DNA from: Falsiroseomonas oleicola
GTDB taxonomy: Bacteria; Pseudomonadota; Alphaproteobacteria; Acetobacterales; Acetobacteraceae
DNA: 64,000 nucleotides
Assembly (NCBI RefSeq): GCF_019029495.1
Contig: NZ_JAERQM010000002.1
Span: 558,001 to 622,000 of the forward strand
Direction: 5' to 3'
Shown here: piece by piece, positions 26,508 to 35,912 of the stretch
Numbering within the stretch: position 1 is the stretch's first letter
Layout of the letters: each line of letters starts with the position of its first letter
Notes under the pieces: generated by a model
Databases searched by the model: none
What the model saw: only the letters and a program-made list of their open reading frames with translations
What the model was told of the DNA's origin: nothing
Program-made: the position numbers and the translations under genes

Positions 26508-26873
26508 TTACAAACCCCCCGCATCGACACCGCCCATCTGGACAGCGTCTTCCACGCCCTCGGCGACGCCACGCGCCGGCGCATGCTGCGCGAACTGGCT
26601 GGCGGCGCGCGCACGGTCGGCGAGTTGGCAAAGCCCTTTGCCATGTCGCTGGCCGCCGCCTCCAAGCACATCAAGGCGCTGGAACATGCGGGGCTGATCC
26701 GCCGCGAGGTGCGCGGCCGCACCCATCTGTGCCGCCTCGACCCCGGTCCGCTCGCCAGCGCCCATCGCTGGCTGGGCGTCTACGAGCCGTTCTGGACCGA
26801 GCGTCTCGACGTGCTCGAAGGGCTCCTGCGCGAGGAGGATGCCCGCCCCACCCCGAAAGGAGATGACCCATGA
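26499..26873 (+). CDS. ArsR-family winged-helix repressor
   Basis: A 124-aa regulator. The DNA-binding domain spans about 10-90: LDSVFHALGDATRRRMLREL, then ARTVGELAKPFAMSLAAASK with the recognition helix AAASKHIKALEHAGL, and a wing IRREVRGRTHLCRL. The Cys pair of metal-sensing ArsR proteins is absent, and it belongs with the ArsR/SRPBCC pairs in which the second gene binds a hydrophobic ligand. ATG 26499 is chosen because the promoter -10 lies 7 nt upstream. It overlaps the SRPBCC gene by ATGA. Confidence 0.92.
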   Translation: MVELQTPRIDTAHLDSVFHALGDATRRRMLRELAGGARTVGELAKPFAMSLAAASKHIKALEHAGLIRREVRGRTHLCRLDPGPLASAHRWLGVYEPFWTERLDVLEGLLREEDARPTPKGDDP

Positions 26874-27403
26874 ACGACACCGCCCTGCTCGACTTCCATG
26901 GCGTGCTGGTGGAGCCCACCACGCTGCGCATCGAACGCCTTCTGCCCGGCCCGATCGAGCGCATCTGGGCCTATCTGACCGACAGCGACTTGCGTCGCCG
27001 CTGGCTGGCCTCCGGCGCGATGGAACAGCGCCTCGGCGCCAGCACCGAGCTGGTCTGGCGCAACCAGGAGCTGAACGATCCGCCGACCGCGCGCCCGGAA
27101 GGCATGCCGGAGGAACACCGGATGGTGGTGACCGTCACGGAGATCGACCCGCCCCGCCGCCTCGGCATCACCTGGGGTGCCAGCGGCGGCGTGACCTTCA
27201 CGCTGGAGCCAAGGGGGACGCAGGTGCTGCTGACCATCCTGCACCGCCGCGCGCCGGATCGGAACACGCTGCTGAATGTCAGCGCCGGCTGGCACGCGCA
27301 TCTCGACATGCTGGCGGCGGATGTCACCGGGCAGGCGAAGCCCGCGCATTGGGACAATTGGGTGCGGCTGCGCGCGGAATATGACGGGCGCTTCCCGGCC
27401 TGA
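26870..27403 (+). CDS. SRPBCC (AHSA1-like) domain protein
   Basis: A 177-aa START/Bet v 1-fold protein. The motif IERLLPGPIERIWAYLTDSDL and the C-terminal GWHAHLDMLAADVTG are typical of the AHSA1/CalC-like group, which has a hydrophobic ligand cavity. It is coupled to the ArsR gene by ATGA and is probably regulated with it. In such pairs the SRPBCC partner is thought to bind or sequester a small molecule; the ligand is unknown. Confidence 0.9.
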   Translation: MNDTALLDFHGVLVEPTTLRIERLLPGPIERIWAYLTDSDLRRRWLASGAMEQRLGASTELVWRNQELNDPPTARPEGMPEEHRMVVTVTEIDPPRRLGITWGASGGVTFTLEPRGTQVLLTILHRRAPDRNTLLNVSAGWHAHLDMLAADVTGQAKPAHWDNWVRLRAEYDGRFPA

Positions 27404-27433
27404 GCTTCACGCCATCCCCCGGGGCGGTGCAGC

Positions 27434-28051
27434 ATGGCGGTCATGCCCGCGCCGCCCCGCCCCATCCACACCTCCACCCATGCCCGGATTGCGCATGATT
27501 TCTACGCGACGCCCGCCTGGGTGACGGAGGCGCTGCTGCGCCACGTCACGCTGCGCGGACGGGTCTGGGAACCCTGCTGCGGCACCGGCGCCATCGCGGA
27601 GGTGCTGATGCGCCGCGCCTATCCGGTGGAGGCCAGCGACATCGCCGATCATGGCTATGGCCGGACGGGAATCGACCTGCTGGGCTGCACCGAGATGCCG
27701 CCGGGCTGCGGTGCCTTGGTGACCAACCCGCCCTATGGCGATGGCGGTGAGCAGCGGGCGCGGCCGCGCGCGCCTTCCGCCCTGCTGGACCTGTTGCGGC
27801 ATATGCTGGCGCTGACCGCCGTGCGGCAGGCGCAGCTCGCCTTGCTGGTGCGGCTGCAATGGATCGCGGGCCAGCGCGCCGCCGCGCTGATCCAGGCCGC
27901 GCCCTGCACCCATGTCATCGCCCTGACCCGCCGCATCCGCTGGTTCGACCAGGGCGAGGCAACCAATGGCGCGCAGCATCACCATGCCTGGCTGGTCTTC
28001 GACCACGCCCGCAAGCGGCGCGGCCCGCCCGCCTTCCTGTTCGCCGATTGA
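27434..28051 (+). CDS. Class I SAM-dependent methyltransferase with NPPY motif
   Basis: A 205-aa protein. SAM-binding motif I is WEPCCGTGAIAEVL, an acidic motif follows in EASDIADHGYG, and the catalytic motif IV is TNPPYGDGGE. NPPY is used by N6-adenine and some N5-glutamine methyltransferases. The opening HDFYATPAWVTEALL is common in phage-type adenine methyltransferases. There is no target-recognition domain and no restriction partner nearby, so a solitary DNA methylase or a domesticated phage enzyme is possible. Start ATG 27434 is not well supported; 27443 also fits. Confidence 0.78.
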   Translation: MAVMPAPPRPIHTSTHARIAHDFYATPAWVTEALLRHVTLRGRVWEPCCGTGAIAEVLMRRAYPVEASDIADHGYGRTGIDLLGCTEMPPGCGALVTNPPYGDGGEQRARPRAPSALLDLLRHMLALTAVRQAQLALLVRLQWIAGQRAAALIQAAPCTHVIALTRRIRWFDQGEATNGAQHHHAWLVFDHARKRRGPPAFLFAD

Positions 28052-28064
28052 AGGAGTTTTGCTG

Positions 28065-29018
28065 ATGAGCCCGACCGTGCCGATCATCGATGTCGCTGGG
28101 CTGCGCGCGGCTGAGCCGGATGCGCGCCGCGCCGTGGCCGCGGAGCTGGGCGCGGCCTGTCGCGGCGCGGGGTTCTTCCTGGTGACCGGGCATGGCATTC
28201 CCGACTCCACCACCGCCGGGCTGTTCGGCGCCGCGCGGGCGCTGTTCGCGCTGCCGGAGGCGGCGAAGCAGGCGATGTCCATCCGCCGCTCCCCGCATAA
28301 TCGCGGCTATGTCGGCATGTCGGAGGAACAGCTCGACCCGACGAAGCCGGCGGACCGGAAGGAGGCTTTCAATATTGGCCTCGACCTGGCCGCCGATGAT
28401 TCGGAGGTGCTTGCGGGAAAGCCCTTCCGGGGCGTGAACCTGTGGCCGGAGGGCGCGCCGGAATTGCGCACGGCCATCATGGCGCATTTCGACGCGGCCT
28501 GGGCGCTCGGCCGGCTGCTGCATCGCGGCTTCGCGCTGGACCTCGGCATCGCCGAGGACTTTTTCGAGGACAAGCTCGACCGCCCGCTGGCGACGCTGCG
28601 CCTGCTGCACTACCCGGCCGGGGGTGGCGCGGAGGCGGCGCTGGGGGCCGGCGAGCATACCGACTACGGCAATGTCACCGTGCTGGCGACCGATGGCGTG
28701 GCGGGGCTGGAGGTGAAACGCCGCGGTGGGGGCTGGGAGGAGGTGCCGCAGGTGGCGGGCGCCTTCGTCTGCAACATCGGCGACTGCCTGATGCGCTGGA
28801 CCAATGATGTCTATGTCTCGACGCCGCATCGGGTGCGGGCACCGTCGGCGGAGCGCTATTCCGCCGCCTTCTTCCTCGACCCCAATCCGGACACGATGGT
28901 GACGGTGCTGCCCGGCTGCACCGGGCCGGACAACCCGGCCCGCTACCCGCCGGTGACCGGCGCCGACTATCTGCGGGAGAAGCTGGACGCGACCTATGCG
29001 CATCGCCGCGGGTCCTGA
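28065..29018 (+). CDS. Isopenicillin N synthase-like 2-oxoglutarate/Fe(II) oxygenase
   Basis: A 317-aa non-haem iron oxygenase. The N-terminal DIOX_N segment (VPIIDVAGLRA, GFFLVTGHGIP) is followed by the jelly roll with the HxD of GEHTDYGNVTVL, the distal His of STPHRVRAPS and the 2-oxoglutarate Arg/Ser in RYSAAFFLDPN. The superfamily includes IPNS, ACC oxidase and gibberellin oxidases; the substrate is not readable. ATG 28065 is chosen: AAGGAG lies upstream, and the protein then starts MSPTVPIIDV. Confidence 0.9.
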   Translation: MSPTVPIIDVAGLRAAEPDARRAVAAELGAACRGAGFFLVTGHGIPDSTTAGLFGAARALFALPEAAKQAMSIRRSPHNRGYVGMSEEQLDPTKPADRKEAFNIGLDLAADDSEVLAGKPFRGVNLWPEGAPELRTAIMAHFDAAWALGRLLHRGFALDLGIAEDFFEDKLDRPLATLRLLHYPAGGGAEAALGAGEHTDYGNVTVLATDGVAGLEVKRRGGGWEEVPQVAGAFVCNIGDCLMRWTNDVYVSTPHRVRAPSAERYSAAFFLDPNPDTMVTVLPGCTGPDNPARYPPVTGADYLREKLDATYAHRRGS

Positions 29019-29075
29019 TCCATCACCGGCCGGCTGATGGACGCGGTGCGTGGGTGGCGGTAGGAACCGCCTGCC

Positions 29076-30200
29076 ATGACCCTACCCCCCGCCGTGCTCC
29101 AGGTGCTGCCCGCTCTGGCCTCCGGCGGGGTCGAGCGCGGCACCATCGAAATCGCCGAGGCGATCCGCGACGCCGGGCTGCGGCCCATCGTGGCCTCCGC
29201 CGGCGGTTCGCTGGTGACGGAGCTGGAACGGCTGGGCGTTACCCATGTGACGCTGCCACTGGCGACCAAGTCGCCGCTCGGCCTGTGGCGTAACGCGGCG
29301 GCTTTGACGGCACTGGCGCAGGCGGAGGGCGTACGGATCATCCATGCCCGGTCGCGCGCGCCCGCCTGGTCGGCGCTGCTCGCGGCGCGGCGCAGCGGCG
29401 CGGCCTTCGTCACCACCTATCACGGCGCCTATAACGAGAATCTGCCGGGCAAGCGGATCTACAACTCCGTCATGGCGCGCGGCGACCGGGTGATCGCCAT
29501 CAGCCGCTTCATCGCCGACCTGATCCAGGCCCGGCATGGCGTGCCCGAATCCGGCATCCGGCTGATCCCACGCGGCGTCGATCCGCGACGCTTCGACCCG
29601 GCCAGCCTCTCGGCAGAGGCCGTCGCGGCGCAGCGCGCTGAATGGGGCGCGGGGCCGGGCGATGCGGTGATCCTGCTGCCGGCGCGGCTGACGCGCTGGA
29701 AGGGCCAGGCCGTGCTGGTCGAGGCGCTGGCCCATCTGCCACCCACCGCCCGCATCGTGCTGGCGGGCGGCGGCCGCGACAATTTCCGCGACGAATTGCT
29801 GGCCCTGGCCGCGCGCCATGGCGTCGCCGACCGGCTGCGCTTGGCCGGCCATGTGCCCGACCTGGCCCTGGCCATGGCCGCCGCCGATATCGTCGTGCAT
29901 GCCAGCACCGATGCCGAGGCTTTCGGGCGCACGGTGATCGAGGCCCAGGCCATGGCGCGCCCCGTTGTCGCCGCCGATCTCGGCGGGCCGCGCGAGACGG
30001 TGGAGCATGGCGTGACCGGCTGGCGCGTGCCGCCCGGCGATCCCCTGGCGCTGGCGGCGATGCTGGCGTGGGTGCTGGCGATGCCGACGGCCGCGCGGCA
30101 GGCGGTGGGCGATGCAGCCCGCGACTCCGTGCTGCGCCACTACAGCACCGCCGCGATGCAGGCGGCGACCATCGCCGTCTATCGGGAGCTTCTGGGATGA
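29076..30200 (+). CDS. Glycosyltransferase family 4 protein
   Basis: A 374-aa GT-B enzyme. The acceptor domain begins LQVLPALASGGVERGTIEIA, a GG loop typical of GT4. The donor domain contains VILLPARLTRWKGQAVLVEA, then ADIVVHASTDAEAFGRTVIE, the EX7E signature. It probably adds a sugar to an LPS core or exopolysaccharide. It overlaps the following GT9 gene by ATGA, which supports a shared LPS-core role. Confidence 0.92.
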   Translation: MTLPPAVLQVLPALASGGVERGTIEIAEAIRDAGLRPIVASAGGSLVTELERLGVTHVTLPLATKSPLGLWRNAAALTALAQAEGVRIIHARSRAPAWSALLAARRSGAAFVTTYHGAYNENLPGKRIYNSVMARGDRVIAISRFIADLIQARHGVPESGIRLIPRGVDPRRFDPASLSAEAVAAQRAEWGAGPGDAVILLPARLTRWKGQAVLVEALAHLPPTARIVLAGGGRDNFRDELLALAARHGVADRLRLAGHVPDLALAMAAADIVVHASTDAEAFGRTVIEAQAMARPVVAADLGGPRETVEHGVTGWRVPPGDPLALAAMLAWVLAMPTAARQAVGDAARDSVLRHYSTAAMQAATIAVYRELLG

Positions 30201-31117
30201 CCGAGCCTGCCATCCTGGTCATCCGGCTCGGCGCGCTGGGCGATTTCGTGCAGTCCTTCGGCCCCTTCGCCGCGATCCGCGCGCATCACCCCGGCGCGCG
30301 CATCGTGCTGCTGACCACGCCGCCCTTCGCCGACCTCGCCCGGCGCAGCCCCTGGTTCGACGAGGTCTGGGCGGAGGGCCGCCCCTCCTGGCGCGATCCG
30401 CGGGCGGTGCTCGGCCTGCGGCGGAGGTTGCGGGCGGCGCGGTTCGGACGGGTCTACGACCTGCAGACCTCCAGCCGGTCTTCCCGCTATCGCTGGCTGG
30501 TGGGGCTGGGCGTGGAGTGGTCCGGCATCGCGCGCGGTGCTTCGCACCCCCACGCCAACCCCGACCGCGACCGTCTGCACACCATCGAGCGGCAGCGGGA
30601 GCAGTTGGAAGCGGCGGGGATCACGGAATTTCCGCCGCCGGCGCTGGATTGGCTGGATGCGGACCTGTCGGCCTTCGACCTGCCGCCGCGCTTTGTCCTG
30701 CTGGTGCCGGGCGCGTCCCCGCTGCGGCCGGGCAAACGCTGGCCGGAGGCGCGCTTCGCCGAATTCGCCGCCACCAGCTCGCTGCCCTGCGTGGTTCTGG
30801 GTGGCAGGGCGGAGGTGGCCCTGGCCGAGGCTATCGTCGCGGCGGCGCCTGGCACGATCAGCCTGGCCGGCCGCACCGGCTTCGCCGAGATCGCGGCCCT
30901 GGCACGGCGCGCCAGCTTCGCCCTGGGCAATGACACCGGCCCGACCCACCTGATCGCCGCCGCCGGCTGCCCGACGCTCGCTTTGTTCGGCGGCGACAGC
31001 GACCCGGCCCTCTGCGCCCCGCGCGGCCCCGCCGTGGCGGTGCTGCGACACCTGCCACTGGCGGCGCTGGGGCTGGCGGAGGTCAGGGCCGCCATGGCAG
31101 CGCTGCCGGAGCGATAA
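30197..31117 (+). CDS. Glycosyltransferase family 9 (heptosyltransferase-like) protein
   Basis: A 306-aa GT9 protein with the heptosyltransferase N-terminus ILVIRLGALGDFVQSFGPFA, then LVPGASPLRPGKRWPEARFA and FALGNDTGPTHLIAAAGCPT, the donor-binding segment of the WaaC/WaaF family. It is likely to act in LPS inner-core or related glycan synthesis with the coupled GT4. Its last 35 bp overlap the oppositely oriented orphan membrane gene. Confidence 0.92.
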   Translation: MTEPAILVIRLGALGDFVQSFGPFAAIRAHHPGARIVLLTTPPFADLARRSPWFDEVWAEGRPSWRDPRAVLGLRRRLRAARFGRVYDLQTSSRSSRYRWLVGLGVEWSGIARGASHPHANPDRDRLHTIERQREQLEAAGITEFPPPALDWLDADLSAFDLPPRFVLLVPGASPLRPGKRWPEARFAEFAATSSLPCVVLGGRAEVALAEAIVAAAPGTISLAGRTGFAEIAALARRASFALGNDTGPTHLIAAAGCPTLALFGGDSDPALCAPRGPAVAVLRHLPLAALGLAEVRAAMAALPER

Positions 31118-31625
31118 TTTTGAACTTTTTCGTCGGCATCGAGTCAAATGGTTCGATGATGACGAAGATGGCTAAGATCATTAGCGTCGTGAAGGCCCCG
31201 AACCGAAACCAGGTGTCTCGGCTCAGTTTCCGTTTCAAGAATTCAAGGATGGGGTTTTGTTCGGTTTCTGAAGGGGCATCATCAGACCAATGCTTGGATC
31301 TTGGTGGCCGTCCTGATCCGATCTCAATCAGCTTCATCGCCTGGCGTCGGACCGCGAAGACATAGTAATCATAGAGGGCGGTCGTCAGCAAAAAAATGGA
31401 TAGGATCGGCAGCTTTTCGTTGAATAGCGCCTGGCTTGGGACGATTTCCTTGCCGTTGGCAGCAACCGTCGCCGCCGTGCCGAGGAAGCCGATCAGAAGC
31501 CCAAAAGCCCAGCGCGAGGCGGCAGCAACCTCGGCATCAAGCTTTTGCACCATCTCGATGGCTGTTTCGCGCATACGAAATATGAGACAGGACAGCGATG
31601 AGATGTCACCAGGAAAGTTGCGCAT
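31083..31625 (-). CDS. Orphan membrane protein in an AT-richer island
   Basis: Up to 180 aa with about three transmembrane helices (WAFGLLIGFLGTAATVAA, ILSIFLLTTALYDYYVF and FGAFTTLMILAIFVIIE) and a charged loop between the second and third. I recognise no family. Base composition is visibly lower in GC than all neighbours, which suggests recent acquisition. The gene overlaps the 3' end of the GT9 gene convergently. The start is uncertain (ATG 31625 or ATG 31574); neither has a clear ribosome site. Confidence 0.65.
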   Translation of the reverse strand: MRNFPGDISSLSCLIFRMRETAIEMVQKLDAEVAAASRWAFGLLIGFLGTAATVAANGKEIVPSQALFNEKLPILSIFLLTTALYDYYVFAVRRQAMKLIEIGSGRPPRSKHWSDDAPSETEQNPILEFLKRKLSRDTWFRFGAFTTLMILAIFVIIEPFDSMPTKKFKIIAPAALPWRP

Positions 31626-31662
31626 GGCGCCTGCGGCAACCTCCTGATTCCATCAAGGCCTG

Positions 31663-33162
31663 TCAGCCGGCAGGGACGCCGCCATGCGCCCAGGCGCGCA
31701 GCGCCTCCATCTCCACCTCAGACAGCTTTTCGCCCAGGCCGCGCGTGGTGTTGAGCAGGGTGGCGTAGAGCACCCGGGCGAGGCGCGCGGTGCCTTCCGG
31801 CCCCACCGGCTCATGCAGCTTCACATAGCCGCGCATCAGCCAGCGCAGCAGCGCCGTCACCTCCCGCGCCGAGATGTACAGCCCCTGGGCGGCGGCGGCT
31901 TCCGCCAGTTCGGGCGCGGCGCTGACGGGCTCCAGCGGCAAAGCGGCGGCGATGGCGGGCAGCAGGAAGCCGATCTCGGCCGGGGTGAAGGCGGGCAGGT
32001 CATGCGGCAGGCCCTTGGGGTCGCGGGAGCCCCAGAGCAGGTCGCGCAGCAGCAGCGCGGCCTCCATCGCCGCGGCCTCGGGAGTCAGCTCATCCGGTGC
32101 TGAGGGTTCGGAAGCGGGGGGTTGCGGTGTGGGCCGTTCCTCCGCCACCGCCGCGGGCGCGGAGGCCTCCTCCACCGATGGGGCCTCGACCTGTGGGGCC
32201 TCGACCTGTGGGACGGCAGCCGGCTCCGCCTCCGCCTCGGGGGCCGTTTCCTCGGCCGGGGCGCCGCCGCGCTCGGCATCGAAGACCCAGCGCCGGGCGG
32301 GGGGGCCGGAAAGCGACAGCCGCGGATCCTGCGCGCTTTCGATCAGCGCGCCGAGCGAGCCGGCGCCGGCATAGTCGGTCTGCCGCAGCGCCGGAAAGGT
32401 GCGCGGCAGGGTCTGGCCGAGATCGGCCAGGCGCAGCGCACCGGCCGGGCTGCGCGCCAGCGCATCCCGCAGCCAGGCCAGCACCTGGCCACGCAGATCC
32501 GCCGCATCCGGGCCGCGCTGGGGTGGGGCAGGGGTGGGGGCCGCGGCGCTGACCTGGGCGATGGGCAGGTTGCCCATGCCCTCATGCGCGAATTCATCGA
32601 GGCCGACCACCAGGTCCGCAGCCGCCAGATAGGCGGCCTTGGCCGTGTCCTGCGCCAGAATGGTGATGCGCCGGTCATGCGCCCGCAGCCGGGCCAGCGC
32701 CGGCAGGAAGTCGCTGTCGCCCGAGAGCAGCACGAATTCATCGAAGCGCGTGCGGTGGTCCAGCGCCTCCCGGATATCCAGCGCCATCTTCATGTCGGCG
32801 CTGTTCTTCAGCCAGGCGACCGGCGGGCAATCCACCACGTCGAAGCCGGCCTGGACGAAATTGGCGCGGAATTCCGAGAAATAGGCGCGGTTGCGCAGGT
32901 CCCGCGTGGCGCGGTAGCGCGCCACCGGGCGGCCCGGCTGGAAATCATGATATCCGCCGGGATTGAGGTAGCAGCGCCGCACCAGCGTGCGCCGGGTGGC
33001 CGGCGGGCCGCTTTCGCCGCGCCCTTCCAGCCAGGCGAGCCAGGCGTCGGGGCGTTCGCCGAAGGCGTAGGCGGCCCTTTCATCCCATCGCAGCAGCGCC
33101 ATGAAGACATTGTCGAAATCAACGTAGAGCGCCGCGCGGGGCGGCTGTTCTTGTGGGGTCAT
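31663..33162 (-). CDS. NYN-domain putative RNase with OST-HTH (LOTUS-like) domain
   Basis: A 499-aa protein. Residues about 1-190 are a NYN/PIN-like nuclease domain with the conserved acids in AALYVDFDNVFMALL, KNSADMKMALDIRE and VLLSGDSDFLPALARL. Residues about 220-300 resemble an OST-HTH RNA-binding domain (QVLAWLRDALARSPAGALRL to DPRLSLSG). A Pro/Glu-rich linker and a helical C-terminus follow. The architecture predicts an RNA-cleaving or RNA-silencing-like protein (LabA/DUF88-type). ATG 33162 gives the conserved start. Divergent from thrS. Confidence 0.87.
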   Translation of the reverse strand: MTPQEQPPRAALYVDFDNVFMALLRWDERAAYAFGERPDAWLAWLEGRGESGPPATRRTLVRRCYLNPGGYHDFQPGRPVARYRATRDLRNRAYFSEFRANFVQAGFDVVDCPPVAWLKNSADMKMALDIREALDHRTRFDEFVLLSGDSDFLPALARLRAHDRRITILAQDTAKAAYLAAADLVVGLDEFAHEGMGNLPIAQVSAAAPTPAPPQRGPDAADLRGQVLAWLRDALARSPAGALRLADLGQTLPRTFPALRQTDYAGAGSLGALIESAQDPRLSLSGPPARRWVFDAERGGAPAEETAPEAEAEPAAVPQVEAPQVEAPSVEEASAPAAVAEERPTPQPPASEPSAPDELTPEAAAMEAALLLRDLLWGSRDPKGLPHDLPAFTPAEIGFLLPAIAAALPLEPVSAAPELAEAAAAQGLYISAREVTALLRWLMRGYVKLHEPVGPEGTARLARVLYATLLNTTRGLGEKLSEVEMEALRAWAHGGVPAG

Positions 33163-33298
33163 GGAGTCATCCGGCCGAAGGAGTGTCGGCATTCTGGTCA
33201 TCAGGGGGCAGTCATGTCGGAAGTCGCCTTGACGGCAAGGCGGCAGGCTGGTCATGGTCCGCGCCCTTTATGGCACAGACCAGGAGCCTTGTATCCCG

Positions 33299-35260
33299 AT
33301 GCCCGCGATCACCCTGCCTGACGGTTCTGTCCGCGACTTCGCCGGGCCCGTCTCGGGCACGACGGTCGCCGCCGGCATAGGCCCCGGCCTGGCCAAGGCC
33401 GCCCTCGCCATGATGGTGGACGGCGTGCTGCGCGACCTGTCGGACGAGATTTCGGCCGATGCCAGCCTGCGCTTCATCACCCGCCGCGACCCCGAGGCGC
33501 TGGAGATGATCCGCCACGACACCGCCCATGTGCTGGCGGAGGCGGTGCAGGACCTGTTTCCGGGCACCCAGGTGACGATTGGCCCGACCATCGAGAACGG
33601 CTTCTATTACGACTTTTTCCGCAATCAGCCCTTCAGCGTCGAGGACTTCGCCGCGATCGAAGGGCGGATGCGGGAGATCGTCGCCCGAAATGCCGCGTTC
33701 AAGCGCAGTGTGGTTTCGCGTGCGGAAGCCACTTCGCTGTTCGAGAAGAAGGGCGAGGCCTTCAAGGTCGAGCTGATCCGCGACCTGCCGGAGGGCGTGG
33801 AGATCAGCCTCTACAGCCAGGGCGACTGGATCGACCTTTGCCGCGGGCCGCATATGCGCTCCACCGGCGATGTCGGCACCGCCTTCAAGCTGACCAAGGT
33901 CGCCGGCGCCTATTGGCGCGGCAAGTCCGAGAACCCGGTGCTGAGCCGCATCTACGGCACCGCCTGGCGCGACCAGAAGGAGCTGGATGCCTACCTCCTT
34001 CAGGTCGAGGAGGCGGAAAAGCGCGACCACCGCCGCATCGGCAAGGAAATGGGCCTGTTCCATCTCCAGGAGGAAGCCACCGGCAGCGTCTTCTGGCACC
34101 CGAAGGGCTGGAAGCTGTACCGGACGGTGGAAGACTATATGCGTCGCCGCCTGGACCAGGCCGACTACCAGGAGGTGAAGACACCGCAGCTGGTGGACCG
34201 CCGGTTGTGGGAGGAATCGGGGCATTGGGAGAAATTCCGCCACGCCATGTTCCTCGCCAAGGTCGAGGACAAGGACGAGGCGGACCGCACCTATGCGCTG
34301 AAGCCGATGAACTGCCCCTGCCATGTGCAGATCTTCAACCAGGGCGTCCGCAGCTACCGCGAACTGCCGCTGCGCATGGCCGAATTCGGCGCCTGCCACC
34401 GCTTCGAGCCTTCGGGCGCGCTGCACGGGATCATGCGCGTGCGCGCCTTCACCCAGGACGATGCGCATATCTTCTGCGAGGAGCACCAGATCGCGGATGA
34501 GACGGTGCAGTTCGTGGCGCTGCTGTCGGGCGTCTACCGCGACCTCGGCTTTTCCGAGTTCCGGGTGAAGTTCTCGGATCGCCCCGCGGTGCGGGCCGGC
34601 GACGACGCCACCTGGGACCGGGCCGAGGGCGCGCTGAAGGAGGCCTGCGCCGTCGCCGGCGTGGCGTATGAGCTGAACCCGGGGGAGGGCGCCTTCTACG
34701 GCCCGAAGCTGGAATTCGTGCTGCGCGACGCCATCGGCCGCGACTGGCAATGCGGTACCCTGCAGGTGGACTTCGTGCTGCCGGAGCGGCTGGATGCTGT
34801 CTATGCGGCGGAGGATGGCACCCGCAAGCGGCCGGTCATGCTGCACCGGGCGATCCTGGGCAGCTTCGAGCGCTTCCTCGGCATCCTGATCGAGCAGCAT
34901 GCGGGGCGCTTCCCGCTGTGGCTGGCGCCGGTGCAGGTGGTCGTGGCGACCATCGTCTCGGATGCCGACGATTATGCGCGCAAGGCGGCGGCGGCGCTCG
35001 CCAAGGCCGGGCTGCGGGTGGAGCTCGACCTGCGGAACGAAAAGATCAACCGCAAGGTGCCGGACCACATCGCCCAGCGCGTGCCGGTGCTGGCCGTGGT
35101 CGGGCGGCGGGAGGCGGAGGAGGGCATGCTGGTCCTGCGCCGCCTTCCGGGGCGGGAGCAGGAGAGCCTGCCGCTTGCAGAGGCAGTCGCCCGGCTGGTG
35201 GCGGAAGCCACGGCGCCGGACCTGGCCGAGGCCGCAATGGCGGATATTGCGGCGCAATAA
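33299..35260 (+). CDS. thrS: Threonyl-tRNA synthetase
   Basis: A 653-aa class II synthetase. TGS domain ([15 protein letters not shown]), editing domain with the Hxxx[12 protein letters not shown] and the Cys/His end DLCRGPHM, then the catalytic core with motif 2 ([20 protein letters not shown]), zinc ligand Cys in [11 protein letters not shown] and motif 3 ([15 protein letters not shown]), then the anticodon-binding domain. AGGAG precedes ATG 33299. The full editing domain is present, so it should clear Ser-tRNA(Thr). Confidence 0.97.
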   Translation: MPAITLPDGSVRDFAGPVSGTTVAAGIGPGLAKAALAMMVDGVLRDLSDEISADASLRFITRRDPEALEMIRHDTAHVLAEAVQDLFPGTQVTIGPTIENGFYYDFFRNQPFSVEDFAAIEGRMREIVARNAAFKRSVVSRAEATSLFEKKGEAFKVELIRDLPEGVEISLYSQGDWIDLCRGPHMRSTGDVGTAFKLTKVAGAYWRGKSENPVLSRIYGTAWRDQKELDAYLLQVEEAEKRDHRRIGKEMGLFHLQEEATGSVFWHPKGWKLYRTVEDYMRRRLDQADYQEVKTPQLVDRRLWEESGHWEKFRHAMFLAKVEDKDEADRTYALKPMNCPCHVQIFNQGVRSYRELPLRMAEFGACHRFEPSGALHGIMRVRAFTQDDAHIFCEEHQIADETVQFVALLSGVYRDLGFSEFRVKFSDRPAVRAGDDATWDRAEGALKEACAVAGVAYELNPGEGAFYGPKLEFVLRDAIGRDWQCGTLQVDFVLPERLDAVYAAEDGTRKRPVMLHRAILGSFERFLGILIEQHAGRFPLWLAPVQVVVATIVSDADDYARKAAAALAKAGLRVELDLRNEKINRKVPDHIAQRVPVLAVVGRREAEEGMLVLRRLPGREQESLPLAEAVARLVAEATAPDLAEAAMADIAAQ

Positions 35261-35278
35261 TGCCATATTTTACGGAGT

Positions 35279-35297
35279 CGCGCGCCCGTGGCGCGCG
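35279..35297 (+). other. GC-rich hairpin between thrS and infC
   Basis: CGCGCGCC-CGT-GGCGCGCG forms a perfect 8-bp stem just after thrS, without a T-run. It could pause or attenuate read-through into infC. A weak promoter (TTGCTT at 35306, CATAAC at 35329, 17-bp spacer) follows it. Confidence 0.35.
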
Positions 35298-35372
35298 GCG
35301 CCCGCTTGCTTCGGCGGGGTCGCATCGCCATAACAAGCCCGATTACGCCTTGAACGACGACAGGAGAGCGCT

Positions 35373-35912
35373 ATAGCCCGAGGTCCGATGCCCGCCCAGT
35401 TGCCGACGCGCGACGGCCCGCGGGTCAATGAAGACATCCGTGTACCCCAGGTCCGCCTGATCGATCAGGACGGTGAAATGATCGGGGTGATGTCGGCGCG
35501 CGATGCACTGCTGCGGGCTTATGAGGTCGGCCTTGACCTGCTCGAGATCAGCCCGAATGCCGTCCCGCCGGTCTGCAAGATCACGGATTACGGCAAGTAC
35601 AAATATGAACAGCAGAAGAAGGCCAACGAGGCGCGCAAGCGCCAGAAGGTTGTCGAGCTGAAGGAAATCAAGGTTCGTCCGAATATCGACGACCACGATT
35701 ACGACGTGAAGATGCGCCAGATGAAGGAATTCATCGGCGAGGGCGACAAGGTGAAGGTCACGCTCCGCTTCCGCGGCCGCGAGATGGCGCATCAGGACCT
35801 CGGCCTGAAGGTGCTGGACCGGATCCGGACGGAGCTGGCGGAGGCCACGAAGGTGGAATCCATGCCGCGCCTGGAAAATCGCCAGATGATCATGGTGCTC
35901 GCGCCGAAATAG
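35373..35912 (+). CDS. infC: Translation initiation factor IF-3, probably starting at ATA
   Basis: About 179 aa. The N-domain ([20 protein letters not shown]), the basic linker ([20 protein letters not shown]) and the C-domain ([20 protein letters not shown]) are all present. AGGAG at 35362-35366 lies 6 nt before an in-frame ATA at 35373, whereas the first ATG (35388) is 21 nt away and has only a weak GAGG. IF-3 genes are known to start at rare codons (AUU in E. coli) because IF-3 rejects them, giving autoregulation. If ATG is used, the protein is 174 aa. Confidence 0.95.
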   Translation: MARGPMPAQLPTRDGPRVNEDIRVPQVRLIDQDGEMIGVMSARDALLRAYEVGLDLLEISPNAVPPVCKITDYGKYKYEQQKKANEARKRQKVVELKEIKVRPNIDDHDYDVKMRQMKEFIGEGDKVKVTLRFRGREMAHQDLGLKVLDRIRTELAEATKVESMPRLENRQMIMVLAPK

